DNA from: Nannocystaceae bacterium
GTDB taxonomy: Bacteria; Myxococcota_A; Polyangia; Nannocystales; Nannocystaceae
Direction: 5' to 3'
Assembly: GCA_016763875.1 (NCBI GenBank)
Contig: JAESSZ010000005.1
Coordinates: forward strand, 1-10,532
Length of the DNA: 10,532 bases
Both the position numbers and the translations under genes were made by a program. Within the stretch, counting starts at the first letter, position 1. Every line of letters starts with the position of its first letter. Shown piece after piece: positions 1 to 6,484 of the stretch. Under the pieces are notes generated by a model that worked only from the letters and a program-made list of their open reading frames with translations, made no database searches and was not told the origin of the DNA.

Positions 1-1017
1 GGGCGCGGCCTGTATGTCCACCCACCACCGGAGGATCCTGAGGCCGTCACCGCGTTGGCCAAGGTCTTGGAACTCGAGGCCCTTGACGGCGCCATCGCCC
101 CACAAGCCAAAGCGCTGGGCAAGACGCTCCGCATCGAGTTCGCCGAAGCTCTGATCCGGCTGGGAGACCGATACTACGAGCGCGATGGCGGCGCACCGTT
201 TGCCGCCGACTTCTACGCCACAGCGTTGGTGTTCACCCCGGACAACCAGCACGCGAGCGGCCGCGTCGCCCTCAGCGACGCGCAACTCGCCACGCTGGTC
301 CATCAAGCGGAGTCCCAGTCGTTCTCCGACCGCCAGCTGGCCGCCGCGCAGCCACTGACAATCCTGGCTGCCGACGACGCAGGGCGGCGTGACGAGAAGC
401 TCCGTCGATTTCTCGCCCGCGACCGAACCACGCCCGCGCGCACGCGCACCATGCTCGCCGGCCTTGTACGCGCTGACCCAACACCGACGACCCCCGCCGC
501 CCCGCCAGCCACCCAGACCCCAACCGCAGCCGGCCTCGAGCCCGTCGCTGTCGCCGCACCGGCCGTGGACCTCGACGAGATTCTCATCGAGCCGGACGCC
601 CTGGACGCGCGCAAGCCAGTCGAGACGAGTGCCCGCGCCTCGACACCCAAAGTCGACAGGGGGCGCGCGACCAGCGAAGCCAAACAAGGCGCCACCGCGT
701 TGGCCAAAGGCAACCTGCCCCAGGCCGCCTCACACTTTCATCGCGCGCTCGAGCACGACCGCAGAAACCTCGCCGCCCTCAAAGGCCTCGCAGAGCTGCA
801 TTACGAGCGTGGACAGTACGCGAAGGCGATCGCCTTCGGGCAACGCGCACGTGCCTTACGACCGCGGTCGAAGCGAATCCTCTTGCTGATCGGTGACGCG
901 CACTTCAAGACACTGGACTACGCCGCGGCCCGAAAAGCGTACCAACGTGCCAAGGAGCTTGGCGCCAAGCAGGCGGACGAACGCCTCAAGCGACTCGCAC
1001 GCCGTCTGGGCCAGTGA
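1..1017 (+). CDS. TPR protein, 5'-truncated by the window edge
   Basis: The frame is open from the first base (reading RGLYVHPPPEDPEAV) to a TGA at 1015-1017, so the true start is probably upstream and about 339 residues are visible. A TTG at 55 could serve as a start but has no convincing ribosome site. The first 130 residues are mostly helical with no family I recognise (for example ALIRLGDRYYERDGGAPFA). An Ala/Pro/Thr-rich linker follows (about 480-580), then roughly three tetratricopeptide repeats from about 665 to the end, with typical A-x-G-x-x-x-x-A and LGDAHFK-like helix patterns. TPRs mediate protein-protein contacts. The architecture resembles the C-terminal half of myxobacterial multidomain proteins, including Ser/Thr kinases with TPR tails, but no catalytic domain lies in the window, so function is unknown. 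It converges on the next gene with a 28-base gap. Confidence 0.82.
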   Translation, partial: GRGLYVHPPPEDPEAVTALAKVLELEALDGAIAPQAKALGKTLRIEFAEALIRLGDRYYERDGGAPFAADFYATALVFTPDNQHASGRVALSDAQLATLVHQAESQSFSDRQLAAAQPLTILAADDAGRRDEKLRRFLARDRTTPARTRTMLAGLVRADPTPTTPAAPPATQTPTAAGLEPVAVAAPAVDLDEILIEPDALDARKPVETSARASTPKVDRGRATSEAKQGATALAKGNLPQAASHFHRALEHDRRNLAALKGLAELHYERGQYAKAIAFGQRARALRPRSKRILLLIGDAHFKTLDYAAARKAYQRAKELGAKQADERLKRLARRLGQ

Positions 1018-1045
1018 GGCCTGCCTCGCCGATTTGTCCGCCCCC

Positions 1046-2113
1046 CTACTCGGCGCAGCCTTCGTACATCGTGGACGTGGCACCGGCCATCACCTCCGCG
1101 AGGTTACCGTGACCGGCCGCGTTGGGGTGGATGAGGTCATTCATCCATCCCGCAGACTCCGCCGAGAAGTACGGGCAGTTGGCGATGCCTGAGTGATGGC
1201 CGTGACCCAAGAACGGTGAGTGCTGGTCCGCGATGAACACCCAGTTCTGGGTTTCCGCCCGCGCCGTCATTGCCTCGTTGTATTGCACGAGCAACTCCGC
1301 CTTGGCCTGGCTGATGTTGTACGGCGGCGCGGTGCAGGCATCGAACGGATCGTACTGCGTGTTCATGAGCAGCGTGACCCCGTCGGGGAAGTTCGCGGCG
1401 TCGTTGAAGAACGCGAAGATCTCCACCCATAACCCAGCCAACTTGGGCGCGAGATTGTCGTATCCGGCCACGGCGTTTGTGTCGGAGCTGATGAGGAACG
1501 GGGCGAGATCGTTGCCGCCCACGTAGATCATCACGAACGTGTGTCCCGCCATCCCGGTTTGCATTGCGGGGATCTGTTTGTGCACGACGTCGTCGGTCAC
1601 CGCCCCGCTCACCGCAATGTTGTCGTACGACGTCGGCGCATACGTGCCGCTGTAGAAACTGTGAAACGCTTTGGGCGCACAGTCGACGGAGTCTTTGCCG
1701 CCCACGCCCTGGCACGCGGCGATGCTGTCCCCCATCACTATCATCCGGACGGGCGTCGGCTGGCACACGCCCGTGGGTTCATCGTCCCCCCCGTGGTCAT
1801 CGTCCCCAGCGTCATTGTCGTCTCCGGCGTCATCGTCGTCTCCGGCGTCATCATCGTCTCCGGCGTCGTCATCATCGTCATCGTTGTCGCTGGGCGTCCC
1901 GGCCTCGCCGTCCCCGTCGACCCCGCTGCCCTCGGCCCAGTCCCCGCCGTCTTCGTCAGATTCTTGGTCACCGTCCGTGTCCTGGATCAACTCACCCTCG
2001 GGCGAATCCCCAGGACTACCGCAGCCCACCACCAACACAAACGAAGCCGTCGTCGCCAGCACGTAGCGCGACCACCCCCACTCCGACCCCTCGTTGTTCG
2101 TTCCCATCGCCAT
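1046..2113 (-). CDS. SGNH/GDSL-family hydrolase, Asp-rich lipoprotein
   Basis: Predicted 355-residue exported lipoprotein acting as an esterase, lipase or acyl-hydrolase; the substrate is unknown. The N-terminus has a short polar stretch, a hydrophobic segment and a lipobox LVVGC with the lipidated Cys at about residue 31. An acidic linker follows (about residues 45-112) that contains five DDDDAG-type repeats. The catalytic domain shows SGNH block I MGDSIA (nucleophile Ser about 130), a block II-like NIAVSGA, block III GGND, and block V DLIHPNAAGH carrying the Asp and His. Cysteines scattered through the domain (SVDCAP, DACTAP, NCPYF, YEGCAE) suggest disulfides in an oxidising compartment. 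The start is set at the ATG ending at 2113 because GGGAGG lies just upstream; an in-frame ATG at 2173 would add 20 residues without such a site, and another ATG lies two codons downstream. It is divergent from the BamD gene. Confidence 0.88.
   Translation of the reverse strand: MAMGTNNEGSEWGWSRYVLATTASFVLVVGCGSPGDSPEGELIQDTDGDQESDEDGGDWAEGSGVDGDGEAGTPSDNDDDDDDAGDDDDAGDDDDAGDDNDAGDDDHGGDDEPTGVCQPTPVRMIVMGDSIAACQGVGGKDSVDCAPKAFHSFYSGTYAPTSYDNIAVSGAVTDDVVHKQIPAMQTGMAGHTFVMIYVGGNDLAPFLISSDTNAVAGYDNLAPKLAGLWVEIFAFFNDAANFPDGVTLLMNTQYDPFDACTAPPYNISQAKAELLVQYNEAMTARAETQNWVFIADQHSPFLGHGHHSGIANCPYFSAESAGWMNDLIHPNAAGHGNLAEVMAGATSTMYEGCAE
1787..1876 (-). repeat. 18-bp tandem repeat coding DDDDAG units
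   Basis: Five consecutive 18-base units encode DDDDAG, DDDDAG, DDDDAG, DDNDAG and DDDHGG in the SGNH lipoprotein. The DNA units differ mostly in third positions and in single Asp/Asn/His changes. The unit length keeps the frame, so copy-number change would alter linker length without breaking the gene. The acidic run lies between the lipid anchor and the enzyme and probably acts as a spacer, possibly binding cations. Confidence 0.9.
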
Positions 2114-2117
2114 CTTG

Positions 2118-2123
2118 CCTCCC
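2118..2123 (-). promoter_or_regulatory. Ribosome binding site of the SGNH lipoprotein gene
   Basis: On the minus strand GGGAGG is followed four bases later by ATG (2113-2111). It decides the start over the upstream ATG at 2173. A second ATG two codons downstream is ten bases from the site and is an equally usable alternative. Confidence 0.65.
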
Positions 2124-2184
2124 AATCCAAGATACGCACCGCAAAGTCGTCGGCACGGAAGATCCGACGTCAATCGAGAGTTTG

Positions 2185-2198
2185 TGCGTCATGCGTCA
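2185..2198. repeat. Perfect tandem 7-bp direct repeat in a divergent promoter region
   Basis: TGCGTCA occurs twice back to back, six bases upstream of a perfect hairpin (2204-2222). It lies between two divergently transcribed genes, where paired half-sites often mark a regulator binding site. No known regulator consensus is recognised. Confidence 0.5.
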
Positions 2199-2203
2199 TG
2201 GTC

Positions 2204-2222
2204 TGCGCAGTCGCACTGCGCA
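2204..2222. promoter_or_regulatory. Perfect 8-bp inverted repeat, candidate operator
   Basis: TGCGCAGT and ACTGCGCA are exact reverse complements separated by CGC. No T-run follows on either strand, so an intrinsic terminator is unlikely. Its place between divergent genes, beside the TGCGTCA repeat, fits an operator for a dimeric regulator. The function is inferred from symmetry and position only. Confidence 0.45.
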
Positions 2223-2278
2223 ACTTGCTCGAAGACCGCCCGCCACTCATCACGGCGTCAGCGTTCCATCATGAAAAC

Positions 2279-2295
2279 CTCACGTCCCCCGTGAG
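2279..2295. promoter_or_regulatory. Hairpin CTCACG-5-CGTGAG
   Basis: A perfect 6-bp inverted repeat with a 5-base loop. Read on the minus strand it is followed by GTTTTC, so it could act as a weak terminator for antisense transcription coming from the BamD side, or as a second regulatory site. It is short and may be coincidental. Confidence 0.25.
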
Positions 2296-2361
2296 CACCC
2301 GACCGCCAGTATCGTCCACGATCCCCGGCCTTGCGGGTCTGAGCGGCTTGCCACACGCTGA

Positions 2362-2389
2362 TTGACAGGGTTTCGGCGGCACGGATACC
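2362..2389 (+). promoter_or_regulatory. Candidate sigma-70 promoter of the bamD-like gene
   Basis: TTGACA (2362-2367) matches the -35 consensus exactly. Sixteen bases on lies GATACC (2384-2389), which keeps the core ATA of the -10 element. Transcription would then begin at or next to the ATG at 2396, giving a leaderless or nearly leaderless mRNA. This fits the lack of a recognisable Shine-Dalgarno sequence there. The -10 match is weak. Confidence 0.35.
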
Positions 2390-2395
2390 GTCCGG

Positions 2396-3372
2396 ATGAT
2401 GCGAATGAGGTCGGCCGCGAGACAGCGCAGTACGCACTCACGCCGCTGGTGGTCCCGGCTCGGCGGTGTTTCCGCGGGCGCGATGCTGCTCGCGCTGGTG
2501 GGATGCAAGACTGGCCCCGATCTTTCCGCCGACTACGCCCAGACCGCGCGCGAAAACTACGAGTTGGCGCTGGGCGAATTCTCCGACGAGGACTGGGACG
2601 AAGTCATCCAGTACGCAGACTTCGTCCGGATCCGATTTCCGTTTTCACGCTACGCGGTCGAAGCCGAGATGCTCATCGCGCGCGCAGAGTTCGAGCAGGG
2701 CAACTACCTCACCGCGCAAGACGCGTTCAGGCAGTTCGCCAAACTTCACCCGACACACAAGCACACGCGTAACGGGTGGGCCTCGTACATGGCTGCCGCC
2801 GCGGCGTACATGAATGGACCGCAACGGTTCTTTCTGCTGCCCCCCAAACACCAACGCGACCAGTCACAACTCGAAGAAGCACTGCTGGAGCTTGAGTTCT
2901 TCTTCGACCACTACGGCGATACCGATGTCTCGCGGTTCGCCATCGAGCTGCGGGACGAGGTGAAGCGCCGCCTCCTCGAGCACGAGTTGTACGTCGCGGC
3001 GTACTACCTCGACGGTGAAAAACCCGAAGGCGCAATCGGCCGCCTCGAATCTGCACACGCCGAGTACCCGGGCATCGGGCTGGACGCCGAGGTGCTCTTT
3101 CAACTCGGTGTCACCTACCTACGGTTGGACGAGATCGAACTGGCGCGTTCGACCTTCGCCGAGCTGCAAACGCAGCATCCCAACCATCACCGCGGCAAAC
3201 AGGCCCGGGCGTTCTACCTGCCGTACATCCACGAGACCTACGGCCCCGCGGACCCGCAGCGCACACGCCCGACCGCGCCCCACCGGTGCCTGTGCCGCCC
3301 CCACGGCCCAAGAACAAGAAACAGCCAGAAAAGCCCGAAGAAGCGGTTACCCCCAAAAACGGCAAGGAGTGA
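2396..3372 (+). CDS. bamD: BamD-like outer-membrane assembly lipoprotein, frameshifted near the 3' end
   Basis: BamD (YfiO/ComL family) is the essential TPR lipoprotein of the BAM complex, which inserts beta-barrel proteins into the outer membrane. The product has an Arg-rich N-region, a hydrophobic stretch and lipobox LVGC (Cys about residue 37), then TPR helices typical of the family: a segment with RFPFSRYAVEAEM, the loop FFLLPPKHQRDQSQLEEAL, and RRLLEHELYVAAYYL, which matches the BamD hallmark of La-x-hE-x-yVa-x-yY. The family-like part ends near HETYGPADPQ (about residue 288). In the assembled frame it then turns into Arg-rich sequence and runs on without stop to 4132. In frame 1 the same DNA encodes a plausible Pro/Lys/Glu tail (PPVPVPPPRPKNKKQPEKP, ending NGKE) stopped by TGA at 3370-3372. 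I infer that this is the true end and that a frameshift lies near 3254-3273. ATGs at 2396, 2399 and 2405 are possible starts. Confidence 0.8.
3254..3273 (+). other. Probable frameshift site in the bamD-like gene
   Basis: Reading crosses from the BamD frame (frame 2) to the tail frame (frame 1) somewhere here. The ACAC at 3263-3266 is a good candidate: with one AC unit fewer the reading becomes DPQRTPDRAPPVPVPPP and continues to the TGA at 3370-3372. A one-base loss elsewhere in the stretch would do the same. No obvious slippery heptamer is visible, so a mutation or sequence error is more likely than programmed frameshifting. Confidence 0.6.
3364..3369 (+). promoter_or_regulatory. Ribosome binding site that sets the TPR gene start
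   Basis: AAGGAG is followed seven bases later by GTG (3377-3379), and the TGA of the upstream gene (3370-3372) sits between them. This is a textbook arrangement for translational coupling of two operon genes. It is the main argument that the long fused frame is really two genes. Confidence 0.75.
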
Positions 3373-3376
3373 GCGC

Positions 3377-4132
3377 GTGGACGTCGAGACCAAGCAACAC
3401 CTAACGCAGGGCCGCGAGCACTACCAAGCTGGCGCATACGAGAGAGCGCGGCCGCATCTCGCCGCAGTGTTGGAGGCGCAACCGGACTACGCCGACGCTC
3501 ACAACATGATGGGCGTGGTGCACTACGAGGGCGGGCGACCCGCCGAGGCGCAGACATCGTTCGAGGCCGCGCTGCAGATCAATCCGCACTACACCGAGGC
3601 CGCCCTCAACCTGTCGGTTATCTACAACGAGTTGGGGCGGTACGACGACGCGCGTGCGATCTACGAGCAAGCGCGGGCCCCAGCAGACGCGGGCGGACTC
3701 GACCGTTTGGACGCATTTGCGCGCGGCAAGATCGCCAACCTGCACGGCGATCTCGGCGATGCCTACGTCTCCGTGCACCTGCTTGACCACGCGGTCCGCG
3801 AATTCAGGAAGGCGCTGGCGGTATGCCCAACGTTCGTCGACATTCGCACCAAGCTCGCCAACACACTGCGCGACGCGGGTCGAGTGGATGACGCGCTGGA
3901 CGAGTACGAGGGCATCTGCGAGTCCTCCCCGGAATATGTGCCCGCGAGGATCCAGTACGGCGTCACGCTGTGGCGGGCCGACCGAATCCCTGAGGCGCGT
4001 GTGCAGTGGCAGGAAGTCAAACGCCGCGACCCCTCGAACCGAACCTGTGCCGTGTATCTGAAGATGACGGCGGGCGAGGTGACCACGACGTTTCGGCGCG
4101 ACACCGGCGACACAACCGGCGACACAGACTGA
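3377..4132 (+). CDS. TPR-repeat protein, probably soluble
   Basis: A protein of 251 residues made almost entirely of about six tetratricopeptide repeats. Examples are the first repeat (GREHYQAGAYERARPHLAAV), the second (AHNMMGVVHYEGGRPAEAQ), the third (ALNLSVIYNELGRYDDARAI) and later ones around FRKALAVCPTFV, LANTLRDAGRVDDALDEYE and LWRADRIPEARVQWQEVK. It ends in a short Thr/Asp-rich tail (TGDTTGD). There is no signal peptide or membrane segment if the start is the GTG at 3377, so it probably works in the cytoplasm, or in the periplasm if fused to BamD. TPRs form scaffolds for partner proteins; the partner is unknown. The start is chosen for its AAGGAG site and tight spacing after the bamD-like stop. 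In the given sequence this frame is continuous with BamD, so a real BamD-TPR fusion cannot be excluded. Confidence 0.78.
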   Translation: MDVETKQHLTQGREHYQAGAYERARPHLAAVLEAQPDYADAHNMMGVVHYEGGRPAEAQTSFEAALQINPHYTEAALNLSVIYNELGRYDDARAIYEQARAPADAGGLDRLDAFARGKIANLHGDLGDAYVSVHLLDHAVREFRKALAVCPTFVDIRTKLANTLRDAGRVDDALDEYEGICESSPEYVPARIQYGVTLWRADRIPEARVQWQEVKRRDPSNRTCAVYLKMTAGEVTTTFRRDTGDTTGDTD

Positions 4133-4138
4133 CGACCG

Positions 4139-4163
4139 TCAGCGCTGACTGACCGCTGCGGTC
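4139..4163. repeat. Two adjacent palindromes after the TPR gene
   Basis: TCAGCGCTGA (4139-4148) is a perfect 10-bp palindrome, followed two bases later by GACCGC-T-GCGGTC (4151-4163), a 6+1+6 inverted repeat. Lying 6 and 18 bases past the stop, they may shape the mRNA 3' end or bind a protein. Their loops are too small for stable RNA hairpins, which argues for DNA-level symmetry. Confidence 0.35.
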
Positions 4164-4401
4164 GCCCGGTGCTGCGGTCCGGTCACAACGCCGCGCTGCA
4201 GCCTGCATGCGGCGGCCATCAGGGGGCGTTAGCGGCGCGTCACTCGCGGCTGTGACGTCCGCCACATGCGGTGCCGCGACAGCCAGAGCGACCCCTTGGG
4301 CCCCTGCGTGGTCCGCGACGGGTGGCATACAACGGCAATCGGTCCCAAACCCGCAAGACGGTGGCTGCCGGGTGGCCGGTCAACGTCGTTTCCGCTAACT
4401 T

Positions 4402-4417
4402 TGCGGCCGAAGCCGCA
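4402..4417 (+). promoter_or_regulatory. Hairpin with CGAA loop in the exbB leader
   Basis: TGCGGC-CGAA-GCCGCA forms a 6-bp GC-rich stem with a tetraloop, ending 26 bases before the exbB ATG. No strong Shine-Dalgarno sequence precedes that ATG; the nearest AGGA lies about 19 bases upstream. Leader structure may therefore influence exbB translation. The role is inferred. Confidence 0.3.
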
Positions 4418-4443
4418 GCGCTAGGAACCAGCGCCGCCTTGTC

Positions 4444-5094
4444 ATGAACCTCACTGAAAAGTTCCTCAAGTTCGCCTCGCTCGGCGCGGAGTGGGTGCTC
4501 TGGCTGCTCGTCGTCCTCAGCGTGATCAGCGTCTACGTGATGATCGAGCGGATCCTGTTTTACCGCTCCATCGCAGGCGACGACGCCCGCATCCGGCGTG
4601 GCCTGTTCGACGCCCTGAGCGCAAACGACATTGACGGTGCAAAGGCCAAACTCAAAGGCGCCGATGGCCCAGGTGCGCGGATTGTCCGCGAGATGCTGCA
4701 AAGCGCGGGGGATGGGGCACGTTCGCTGCGCGCCCGTATGGAGGCCGTGCTCCCTGAGGAACGCGTCCGCCTGGGAAAGAACCTCTCCTTCCTTGGTACG
4801 TTGGGAGTCAACGCGCCCTTTATCGGGCTGTTTGGCACCGTGCTCGGTATTATCCAGGCGTTCAAAGACCTCGGCACCGCGGGCGTGCAGAGTGGCGAGA
4901 CGAGCAAGGTCGTGATGGCGGGTATTTCGGAAGCCTTGGTGGCGACCGCGGTGGGTCTGTTAGTCGCCATTCCTGCGGTCGTGGCCTACAACGTCTTTCA
5001 GCGGCGCGTGAAGAAAGCCCTGGGTGAAGCCGAAGCAATGGGCAGCACCACCTTTGCGCTGCTCACCGCCGAACGACAGGAAGACAAGGCCTAG
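4444..5094 (+). CDS. exbB: ExbB/TolQ/MotA-family proton-channel subunit
   Basis: A 216-residue inner-membrane protein that, with ExbD, forms the proton-driven motor energising TonB. Three membrane helices are visible at about residues 16-36, 117-139 and 157-184, with a long cytoplasmic loop between the first two, as in ExbB/TolQ. Family residues are present: FIGLFGTVLGII in helix 2 with Thr132, and GISEALVATAVGLLVAIPAV in helix 3 with Glu163 and Thr168. These probably correspond to E. coli ExbB Thr148, Glu176 and Thr181. Its length is close to ExbB/TolQ. ExbD follows one base after the stop codon and TonB overlaps ExbD, so the three form one operon. TolQ or a gliding-motor homologue is possible by sequence alone; the adjacent TonB with a transmembrane His favours ExbB. 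Confidence 0.93.
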   Translation: MNLTEKFLKFASLGAEWVLWLLVVLSVISVYVMIERILFYRSIAGDDARIRRGLFDALSANDIDGAKAKLKGADGPGARIVREMLQSAGDGARSLRARMEAVLPEERVRLGKNLSFLGTLGVNAPFIGLFGTVLGIIQAFKDLGTAGVQSGETSKVVMAGISEALVATAVGLLVAIPAVVAYNVFQRRVKKALGEAEAMGSTTFALLTAERQEDKA

Positions 5095-5095
5095 C

Positions 5096-5519
5096 GTGGC
5101 GGGCGGCGATTTCGACGACGAAGCGGAGATTACCGCGATCAACGTCACGCCTTTGGTGGACGTGATGCTGGTACTGCTCATCATCTTCATGGTGACAACG
5201 ACGGTTATCACCAACCCAGAGGGGGTACGGGTAACCAAGCCGGAAGCCTCGAGCGGCGAGCAACTGGAGCGCGAGAGCATCCTGTTGGTGTGCCACCAAG
5301 ACGGCTCGATCTTGGTTGACGGCGAACGAGTCTCCGGTGGAGACGCCGCGATCCGTGACCGCATCACCGACAAGCTCGCGCGCGATAAAAATCTGCAGGG
5401 AATTGTGCAGTGCGACACGAGTGCAGAAGTCGGGTCGATGGTGCACCTGATCGATCTGCTCCGGACCTCGGGCGTGAAGAAGTACGCCATCGCGACCAAG
5501 AAGCCGGACGCACCATCGG

Positions 5520-5527
<8 letters not shown>
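5096..5527 (+). CDS. exbD: ExbD/TolR-family biopolymer transport protein
   Basis: A 143-residue protein with a short acidic cytoplasmic N-terminus, one membrane helix containing INVTPLVDVMLVLLIIFM, and a periplasmic domain. Asp22 in that helix matches the essential proton-carrying Asp of ExbD (Asp25 in E. coli). The periplasmic part shows the usual alternation of strand and helix (SILVDGERVS, VQCDTSAEVGSMVHLIDLLR, VKKYAIATK). The start is set at GTG 5096, one base after the exbB stop, with AAGG six bases upstream; the frame is open further upstream inside exbB, but that part codes for no family sequence. The stop overlaps the tonB start by eight bases, pointing to translational coupling. The C-terminus is a short Pro/Ser/Gly tail. 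Confidence 0.93.
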
Positions 5528-6473
<946 letters not shown>

Positions 6474-6484
6474 GCTGCGCGGAC

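Larger units (their letters stand above)
4133..4443. other. 311-base intergenic region between the TPR gene and exbB
   Basis: I see no convincing gene here; short open frames have no ribosome site or recognisable product. The stretch holds symmetric elements: TCAGCGCTGA (4139-4148) directly after the TPR stop, GACCGC-T-GCGGTC (4151-4163), a repeat of GCTGCGGTC a few bases later, and a hairpin just before exbB (4402-4417). No T-run follows the first two, so a classical intrinsic terminator is not evident. No Fur box or clear -35/-10 pair was recognised. The exbB promoter probably lies here. Confidence 0.6.

Noticed and set aside
2279..2295. Intrinsic terminator for the SGNH gene
   Set aside because: It lies upstream of that gene, has only a 6-bp stem and a very short T-run; kept only as a weak hairpin.
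1541..2365. A 274-codon plus-strand frame opposite the SGNH lipoprotein
   Set aside because: The Val/Ile/Ser repeats are the antisense of the DDDDAG linker; the minus strand has a lipobox and SGNH blocks.
4207..4398. A 63-codon frame in the gap before exbB
   Set aside because: No ribosome site, no recognisable domain, and composition typical of chance frames in GC-rich DNA.
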